From the NCBI GenBank assembly GCA_001799565.1, contig MGTS01000033.1:1-64000 (forward strand): a stretch of DNA of 64,000 nt. The letters are read 5' to 3'. The notes under the pieces were generated by a model. It was not told where the DNA came from. It was given only the letters and a program-made list of their open reading frames with translations, and made no database searches. The translations under genes were made by a program, and so were the position numbers. This DNA is from Elusimicrobia bacterium GWA2_51_34 (GTDB lineage Bacteria > Elusimicrobiota > Elusimicrobia > Elusimicrobiales > UBA9959). The stretch's first letter is position 1. Each line of letters starts with the position of its first letter. This document shows, one piece after another, positions 59,213 to 64,000 of the stretch.

Positions 59213-59953
59213 CTACACAAGATACGCCTGCAGGCGCCTTTCCACAACTAACGGGATACTGCCCTTCATAATTTCAAGCACGCCTTCAAGAATCATTGAC
59301 TTCAGTTTAACCCTCAGCCAGATACGCGCCCGTATCTTACCCGCTATTGGCACGCAAAACATATTTGCCAGCAGGATACCGTAAAAAGCGGAAGTTATGG
59401 CAACCCCCATAGCCGGGCCCACGCTTTCCGGGTCGGAAAGCTGTTTTAAAACGCTTATAATACCTATAAGCGTGCCCAGCAGGCCGAACATGGGCGCAAG
59501 AATACCCATGGTTCTGTACACATTGGCTATTTCGTTCATTTCATCGGCGGCCTGATTAATTTCCTGTTCCATAACCTGCTTTACGAAATTTGAGTCGTTA
59601 TATTCCAGCGCGGCGTCCGCCACCCTGGCCAGGAACCCGTCGGCCACATTTCTATCCGTGTCCTTAAGCGCGGAAAGCCCCCGCATGCGGCACTGTTCAG
59701 CCAAAGCCACCAGCGCGGGCAGCGCTTTATTCAGGTGCGCGGTTTCATCGTCAAGCATAAGCGCTTTCAGTTCAGTCACGGATTTCACCAGGTATTTAAG
59801 AGGCGTGCCTATGAGCATGGCCACAAAAACGCCGCCGAGCACAACAAAAACACCGTGCGGGTTAATCAGCGAAGCACTGATCTGATTTGTGGAAACGCCT
59901 AAAAAAATCAGTCCGGCAAAAGCTATCACGCCCAGTATCGTACTGAAATCCAT
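59213..59953 (-). CDS. motA: MotA-type stator protein
   Basis: A 246-residue protein with four membrane helices: two near the N-terminus (residues 3-25 and 33-53), a cytoplasmic domain from about 55 to 150, and two after it in GILAPMFGLLGTLIGIISVL and VAITSAFYGILLANMFCVPI. The APMFGLLGTLIG motif with its Pro is the MotA signature. In the flagellar motor this cytoplasmic domain contacts the FliG torque helix through charged residues. It is directly upstream of the FliF-FliG fusion, and motB lies further downstream, so the four genes form a unit. No other flagellar genes occur in the window. Length 246 is slightly short but complete. Confidence 0.92.
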   Translation of the reverse strand: MDFSTILGVIAFAGLIFLGVSTNQISASLINPHGVFVVLGGVFVAMLIGTPLKYLVKSVTELKALMLDDETAHLNKALPALVALAEQCRMRGLSALKDTDRNVADGFLARVADAALEYNDSNFVKQVMEQEINQAADEMNEIANVYRTMGILAPMFGLLGTLIGIISVLKQLSDPESVGPAMGVAITSAFYGILLANMFCVPIAGKIRARIWLRVKLKSMILEGVLEIMKGSIPLVVERRLQAYLV

Positions 59954-60191
59954 ATTTTTTCTCCGTTAACAACCAGACCGAAGGCTGAGGGCTGAAGACT
60001 GTCAGGCTGTCGGCTTATCAGGTTTCCACTTATTACTTCAGCCTTAAGCCGGAACATCAGATAACACTATATATTTTCCTTTAAATCATAGGCAAGAATT
60101 GTTTCTAAAAAATTATATCCTTGTTACAGCATGGACAGGTTAGAAGCCGGCGGTTAGATGTCGAAGTCAGAAATTACTATCAAGTCCCACG
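59954..60191. other. Gap between motA and the histidine kinase gene
   Basis: Around 240 bases without a gene. It contains an AGGCTGAGGGCTGAAGACTG/TCAGCCTTAAGCC inverted pair and an AT-rich centre. The AT-rich part (60060-60120) could hold a promoter for motA. Confidence 0.5.
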
Positions 60192-61139
60192 TTACGGCCG
60201 GCTGTTGACAGGAATGCGAAAATAGAACGTTGAACCCCTGCCGAGGCCGGGGCTGACGGCCGCCATTTCACCCTTGTGGCCCCTTACTATTTCATTGGCT
60301 ATGGAAAGGCCGAGTCCCCAGCCCTGCTTGCGCAATTTTTCGTCTTTCTGGTACTTGGCCTGGTAAAATTTTTCAAAAATCCGTTTGGTCTCGCTCGGGT
60401 GAATGCCTATGCCCGTATCTTTAACATACGCGCCCACCCCTGACCCCTCGGCGCGCAGCGTCAGTTCCACGCGCTTTCCAACGGGAGTGAATTTTATGGC
60501 GTTGGTTAAAAGGTTCATCAGTACCTGCGAGAGCCTGAAACGATCGCCGTTTATCATAATGCCTTCTGGAAGAGGGTTCACCATAAGTTCCACCCCGCGC
60601 TTCTGCGCGTTAATGGTAATACCCGGCAGGATATCGCGCGCCACATAAGAAAAATCAAAAACAGCTTTTTCCATTTTTAGCTTGCCGGCTTCTATCATGG
60701 CAAGGTCGGTCAGGTCGGAGATAAGGTGGCCGAGCTGGTCGGTTGATCCCACTATGTTTTTCAGGTATTGTTTTTCGCGCTCGCCCACATCCTTCTTCAT
60801 CAACAATTCGCTGAAACCCCTTATAGAAGCGAGCGGCGTGCGCACATCGTGCACCACCATGGATAAAAATTTTGTTTTCATGTTGTTCAGGCGGCCGAGC
60901 TCCTGATTTGAGAGCGAGAGCTTTGAAGACAAAAGCTCCAGCTGTTTCGCGCGCTGGAAGATCTGCGATTGTGCCGCGACTATCTGTGTCATATACTGCT
61001 GGATTAGAGCGTTTGACATACGCTGGCGCTGGTTAAACATGTTGGTCTGCACGAAGCCTGAAACCTGTGAAACCACTAAAACGCCGGCCCCCGCCATAAG
61101 CAGCAGCATCGGTACAATAATTATGGCGACAAATTCCAT
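60192..61139 (-). CDS. Membrane-anchored sensor histidine kinase
   Basis: A 315-residue kinase. One N-terminal membrane helix (IIIVPMLLLMAGAGVLVVSQ, residues 6-25) is followed by a coiled-coil-like linker. Then come a HisKA domain with the phosphorylated His97 in MVVHDVRTPLAS, and a HATPase_c domain with the N box LMNLLTNAIKF, the G1 motif DTGIGIHP and the G2 motif GLGLSIANEIV. No periplasmic sensor domain is present. No response regulator gene is in the window. It lies upstream of motA in the same direction, separated by about 240 bases of repeats, so it may control or belong to the motor genes. Confidence 0.9.
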   Translation of the reverse strand: MEFVAIIIVPMLLLMAGAGVLVVSQVSGFVQTNMFNQRQRMSNALIQQYMTQIVAAQSQIFQRAKQLELLSSKLSLSNQELGRLNNMKTKFLSMVVHDVRTPLASIRGFSELLMKKDVGEREKQYLKNIVGSTDQLGHLISDLTDLAMIEAGKLKMEKAVFDFSYVARDILPGITINAQKRGVELMVNPLPEGIMINGDRFRLSQVLMNLLTNAIKFTPVGKRVELTLRAEGSGVGAYVKDTGIGIHPSETKRIFEKFYQAKYQKDEKLRKQGWGLGLSIANEIVRGHKGEMAAVSPGLGRGSTFYFRIPVNSRP

Positions 61140-61268
61140 AGCGCACCTTTCAAACAGATGGTTTAGAGCGGGAAACCCGGACGGCTTCTTTATTGAGTTA
61201 ACAGTATACTATAAAGTCAATAATTATAAAGTGAAAAAGGAAATCCGCCTCCGCGCTTCCCGGCCCCC

Positions 61269-61299
61269 CCCGCCTGTCAGCCTAAGGCTGACAGGCGGG
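61269..61299. terminator. 14-bp stem-loop after the PorV-like gene
   Basis: CCCGCCTGTCAGCC and GGCTGACAGGCGGG pair perfectly around a three-base loop, directly after the stop of the PorV-like gene. No T-tract follows on the minus strand, so rho-independent termination is uncertain; it may be a REP-type repeat or mRNA stabiliser. The GC-rich sequence is unlike the flanking AT-rich region. Confidence 0.6.
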
Positions 61300-61303
61300 A
61301 GGG

Positions 61304-63034
61304 TTACTTCCAGCCCTGCGCTTCCATAAACTGCTTTATCACCAGGTCTCCCGGCCTGAGTTCAAGAGCTTTCGTGTAGGCATTTTTAGCCTTATCTTTA
61401 TCGCCCAGCATGTAATACGCGGAGCCAAGCCGCGTCCAGCCCAGCGGATTGGTCCCGTCAAGCAGCACCACTTCTTCGCATTCCTTAGCCGCCGCGTCAA
61501 ACCGCTGGACGTAGAAGCCCTTTGCGGCTTTCTTCAGTTTCTCTTTCACCAAAGCGGTCAGCGGCAGAATTTCATCCTCCCTTATTTTATCCCTTGTTAG
61601 AACAGCAAGCGCCTTCAGCAAATCCTCAAAAACAGGGTCTCCCCTCAGGTCGGCGCCGCGTGACGCGTGAGCCAGCAGGAAAGATTTCAGCTCTTCGCCC
61701 TCAATATAAGCGTCTATGGCCCGGGCACCGACATTGGACTGTTCATCATCCTTGCGCAGTTCCTGCTCGCGGGCGGGAGTGTCGGCGAAGCGCAGGCGCG
61801 AGCTTATTTCGGAGAGGCGCTGCGCACGCGCGCCCCAAAGCCCGTCTTTCAGTTTGGGCTCCAGGTTGAAGGCGTTATTTAGATTAACCGCCGCAATGGA
61901 ATATTCGCGGGCGCTGAGGTTCTTTTTCGCCAGCTTGATATAATCGTCCGCGTAGCTACCCAGCTTTTCCATCGTCGCCTTGGGGGCCATCAACTTTGCT
62001 TTTTTCACCCTGGAGGTTTTTCCCTCAAGCGGCTGCACAGCCTTCCGGGAGCCAAAGCGCATAGAAACGCCAAGTTTGTGCATTGAACCCAAATCGCCGA
62101 AAGGCGACATGGAATAATCCAGGTCCATGAACGAAAGACGGAAACCGACGCCCATTCTTAAACCGGACCCCATGGCCTGGCCGCTCTTATAGCCGGCCCT
62201 GAAGGACAAAAGCTGGAACATGAAATATTCCGCGCCAAGATTTACGGCATATTTCTCGTCATTTGAAATTGTCTGGTCTAACGCCACGGTAAGCGTATGC
62301 GCGCCCCAGGGGTGTGAGGTCCACGAGGCGCCCAGCGTTGAGCTTATCGGCAGTGGGAAAGAAAGTTTGTCAAACTTCAAGCCCGTTCCCAAGTTTTTTA
62401 CCGACAGCGCGAAGGCGAATTCCTGCGCGGGAATTTTGCTCATCCAGTAATTAGCGGGGCGCAGATAGTAAACCGCGCCCAGATCGAGAGCGAGGGCGTT
62501 TGCCGACGCGGTATCAAGGCGTTCTGAAATGGCTTTTAAATTAGCTCCAATATTAAAAACCGGGCGCTCAATTTCATCTTTCATTAAAGTGCGGGCATAA
62601 GCCGCTCCGATGGCGGTGTCGGCGGAATCCACTTGCTTTGTCCCATAGCCTTTGGCGTCGTAGCCCTGGAAAGGCGCCACGCTCATACGGGTAATGTTAA
62701 GCCCCAGCGTTGACCCGTAGCGGAGCGGATAGGCGAGAGAAATGTATTGATGGCTGGTATCCGCGAAAGAGGCGTTATAGGTGGCTCCAAGCTCAGGCTG
62801 TTCAATACTGGCAAGCCCCGCGGGGTTCCACCATGCGGCGTATGCGTCCTGGGTGACGGAGGTATAAGCCTCGCCCATCGCGGTACCGCGGGGGCTGGGA
62901 GCGAATTTAAGAAAGGCCGCCGACGAAACTCCGGGCTGGCCGGCGAAAGCGGAAAGGCTGAAAAAAATCCCGGCCGCGGCCAGGAGGGCCGTTGCCAGGA
63001 ATCCGTTCATTTTGCCGTTCTTCACGCGTCTCAT
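61304..63034 (-). CDS. PorV/PorQ-like outer-membrane barrel with C-terminal TPR region
   Basis: A 576-residue protein. A signal peptide (ends LSAFAGQ, around residue 32) is followed by a PorV/UPF0164-type barrel domain with FLKFAPSPRGTAMGEAYTSV and AAWWNPAGLASIEQPELG, typical of this family. After about residue 345 the sequence changes to helical repeats, with a TPR pair at the C-terminus (GWTRLGSAYYMLGDKDKAK). PorV in Bacteroidetes is an outer-membrane shuttle of the type 9 secretion system; distant UPF0164 homologues are widespread and of unknown role. It precedes the histidine kinase and motor genes in the direction of transcription. A link to the motor is not shown. Confidence 0.82.
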   Translation of the reverse strand: MRRVKNGKMNGFLATALLAAAGIFFSLSAFAGQPGVSSAAFLKFAPSPRGTAMGEAYTSVTQDAYAAWWNPAGLASIEQPELGATYNASFADTSHQYISLAYPLRYGSTLGLNITRMSVAPFQGYDAKGYGTKQVDSADTAIGAAYARTLMKDEIERPVFNIGANLKAISERLDTASANALALDLGAVYYLRPANYWMSKIPAQEFAFALSVKNLGTGLKFDKLSFPLPISSTLGASWTSHPWGAHTLTVALDQTISNDEKYAVNLGAEYFMFQLLSFRAGYKSGQAMGSGLRMGVGFRLSFMDLDYSMSPFGDLGSMHKLGVSMRFGSRKAVQPLEGKTSRVKKAKLMAPKATMEKLGSYADDYIKLAKKNLSAREYSIAAVNLNNAFNLEPKLKDGLWGARAQRLSEISSRLRFADTPAREQELRKDDEQSNVGARAIDAYIEGEELKSFLLAHASRGADLRGDPVFEDLLKALAVLTRDKIREDEILPLTALVKEKLKKAAKGFYVQRFDAAAKECEEVVLLDGTNPLGWTRLGSAYYMLGDKDKAKNAYTKALELRPGDLVIKQFMEAQGWK

Positions 63035-63136
63035 ATATCTATATAGAGTGTAGACGCAAACGAACGAGCAATCCCGAAGAAATCCCGAAAACCGGCCCCC
63101 ACCCGCGTATTTGCCGGAATTATAGGGAAATCATAG

Positions 63137-63187
63137 GAGAATTATGGAGAATTATGAGGAGAATTATGGGGACAGTATATTTAATTA
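63137..63187. repeat. AGAATTATGG tandem units and left end of the RAYT element
   Basis: Three copies of GAGAATTATG are followed by GGGGACAGTATATTTAATTA. The last 20 bases are the exact inverse of 63874-63893 and overlap the stop codon of the RAYT gene. Left boundary of the element. Confidence 0.8.
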
Positions 63188-63852
63188 TTTTGGGGTTTCG
63201 GACCAGGTTTTTTTTTAAGAAATATGTTTGCGGGGATCCCCGATATGGTTTCCAAGGTTTTTAAAAATCCAGCCCCCCCCATCGGCCTTCCGGTTGAAGA
63301 GTGCGCCCGCAGTTTATCCACCGTCTCTTTCTCTACAGGCAGGGACAGGAACTCCCGCCAGTTTTTCACTATTTTCCCGACACCGGAAACCCGCACAAGA
63401 CCATCATCCCTCCTGCGCAGATGCGCCTTGGCGCTGCTCCAGGGGTAATCTTCCGCATTTGTTACCAGTTTGGCCCGGACCGGGTTCAACTCGATGTATC
63501 TGGCAGCGGCTAGAAGATACCGCTCATCCATTGGGAAAGAGGCGAATCTTTCCTGCCAAAGATGACCACGCCACCGCTCTCTAAAATTCACACGCAGAGT
63601 ATACCTGCGGTGCGCTTCTCCTATCGCCTTTCGCAAACCCTGCTCATCGGCAGGCACCGCAATAAGATGAGTGTGGTTGGTCATCAGACAATATGCCCAA
63701 ATTTCAACCTTGAAATGGGCGCACCACTCAGCCATCAGCCTTATATATGCCCGGTAATCATCCTCCGTAAAAAAAACCGGCTGCCGCCGATTTCCTCTTT
63801 GGGTGACATGATGGGGATATCCCGGTAAAACGACTCTGGCTATTCTTGCCAT
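63181..63852 (-). CDS. REP-associated tyrosine transposase (RAYT, IS200/Y1 family)
   Basis: A 223-residue Y1 transposase of the RAYT type. It opens with RVVLPGYPHHVTQRGNRRQ and contains the HUH-like MTNHTHLIA near residue 60, RYIELNPVRAKLV and the downstream YPWSSAKAHL. The catalytic Tyr is probably that of the RYIELNP segment, as in the family. RAYTs move or maintain short palindromic (REP) repeats rather than themselves. It is bounded by 20-bp perfect inverted repeats. The window is packed with such repeats, so this enzyme or a relative is a plausible cause of at least some. Start MARIARVVLPG fits the family. Confidence 0.92.
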   Translation of the reverse strand: MARIARVVLPGYPHHVTQRGNRRQPVFFTEDDYRAYIRLMAEWCAHFKVEIWAYCLMTNHTHLIAVPADEQGLRKAIGEAHRRYTLRVNFRERWRGHLWQERFASFPMDERYLLAAARYIELNPVRAKLVTNAEDYPWSSAKAHLRRRDDGLVRVSGVGKIVKNWREFLSLPVEKETVDKLRAHSSTGRPMGGAGFLKTLETISGIPANIFLKKKPGPKPQNN

Positions 63853-63873
63853 AAGCCCATTGTAGCATGTTTT

Positions 63874-63893
63874 TAATTAAATATACTGTCCCC
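63874..63893. repeat. Right inverted repeat of the RAYT element
   Basis: TAATTAAATATACTGTCCCC, exact inverse complement of 63168-63187, about 20 bases outside the RAYT start codon. A related string occurs at 3214-3231, about 60 kb away. Confidence 0.85.
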
Positions 63894-63928
63894 AAAATTA
63901 AAATTAGGACATCTACGGCGCGATAGGT

Positions 63929-63934
63929 ATAATA
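63929..63934 (+). promoter_or_regulatory. Candidate -10 element for a plus-strand gene
   Basis: TATAAT in GGTATAATATAAATTG on the plus strand lies about 22 bases before the ATG of the fragmentary plus-strand CDS. A convincing -35 is not visible at the right spacing. Support comes from position only. Confidence 0.35.
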
Positions 63935-63955
63935 TAAATTGATGGACGGATCCCT

Positions 63956-64000
63956 ATGTACACACGCATAGACATAAAGATAACCTTCCGGTGCAACAAC
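63956..64000 (+). CDS. Start of a possible radical SAM protein (truncated by window end)
   Basis: Fifteen codons from ATG 63956 read MYTRIDIKITFRCNN. The pattern K(I/V)TxRCNN shortly after the start resembles the beginning of radical SAM proteins, where the Cys-rich cluster motif C-x3-C-x2-C begins at RC. Only one Cys is in the window, so the motif itself is not seen. It is the sole plus-strand coding candidate; together with the leftward RAYT it makes a divergent intergenic region with a TATAAT box. Confidence 0.4.
   Translation, partial: MYTRIDIKITFRCNN

Noticed and set aside
55145-61139. Ordinary flagellar motor operon
   Set aside because: No filament, hook, rod, FliM/FliN or export gene is present, and FliG is fused to part of FliF, so a usual flagellar call was not made.
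61304-63034. Type 9 secretion system
   Set aside because: Only a PorV-like barrel is seen. No PorK, PorL, PorM, PorN, SprA or C-terminal domain proteins are encoded nearby.

Overview
The window reads as a chromosomal segment of a Gram-negative, probably uncultured bacterium. O-antigen-type sugar genes, a TonB/ExbBD set, lipoprotein signals, signal peptidase II and an outer-membrane PorV-like protein show a two-membrane cell. The gene mix, and gaps packed with short palindromic repeats, resemble groundwater Elusimicrobiota-type genomes. That placement is inference, because there is no rRNA or phylogenetic marker analysis here. Almost every gene lies on the minus strand, so transcription runs right to left. 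The only plus-strand coding signal is a fragment at the right edge.

Layout, left to right. 0.2-4.2 kb: two AAA/DUF4143 ATPases and an AbiEii-like nucleotidyltransferase pair. 4.4-33.9 kb: a large surface-polysaccharide locus. It holds glycosyltransferases, a Wzx-type flippase, an O-antigen ligase/polymerase, a B12-type radical SAM protein, a YfhO-type membrane protein and four nucleotide-sugar routes: CDP (RfbF, RfbG, RfbH, a reductase, a ThDP enzyme and an SDR), GDP (ManC, Gmd, a Gmd paralogue, an Fcl/ColC-like protein and a ColD-like protein), dTDP (RmlB, RmlC) and UDP (GalE). 34-41.8 kb: a secreted protein, TonB, two ExbD, ExbB and a very long TPR protein. 42-55 kb: ThrRS, tRNA-Val(GAC), QueF, a copper P-type ATPase, a peptidase-MA lipoprotein, a GT39-like membrane protein, a TPR lipoprotein, LspA and IleRS. 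55-63 kb: MotB, a coiled-coil protein, a FliF(C-terminal)-FliG fusion, MotA, a histidine kinase and a PorV-like protein. 63-64 kb: a RAYT/IS200-type transposase with 20-bp inverted repeats.

Three things stand out. First, MotA, MotB and a single polypeptide joining the FliF C-terminal domain to a whole FliG sit together with no filament or export genes. This looks like a compact rotor-stator machine. Second, the sugar locus contains two PLP 'dehydratases' in which His replaces the catalytic Lys. One has the iron-sulfur cysteines of CDP-sugar E1 and lies with YerE/YerF-like genes, suggesting a branched yersiniose-like sugar. The other is ColD-like, with His at residue 188, beside an Fcl/ColC-like gene, suggesting GDP-colitose.

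Third, about a dozen families of short, often palindromic repeats fill nearly every gap and also enter genes. They form in-frame insertions in RfbH, IleRS, RfbG, ManC, a CgeB-like glycosyltransferase and a TPR lipoprotein. They build the hydrophobic signal sequences of several exported proteins and the C-terminal tails of others. They flank all three S23-type four-helix-bundle genes in inverted orientation.
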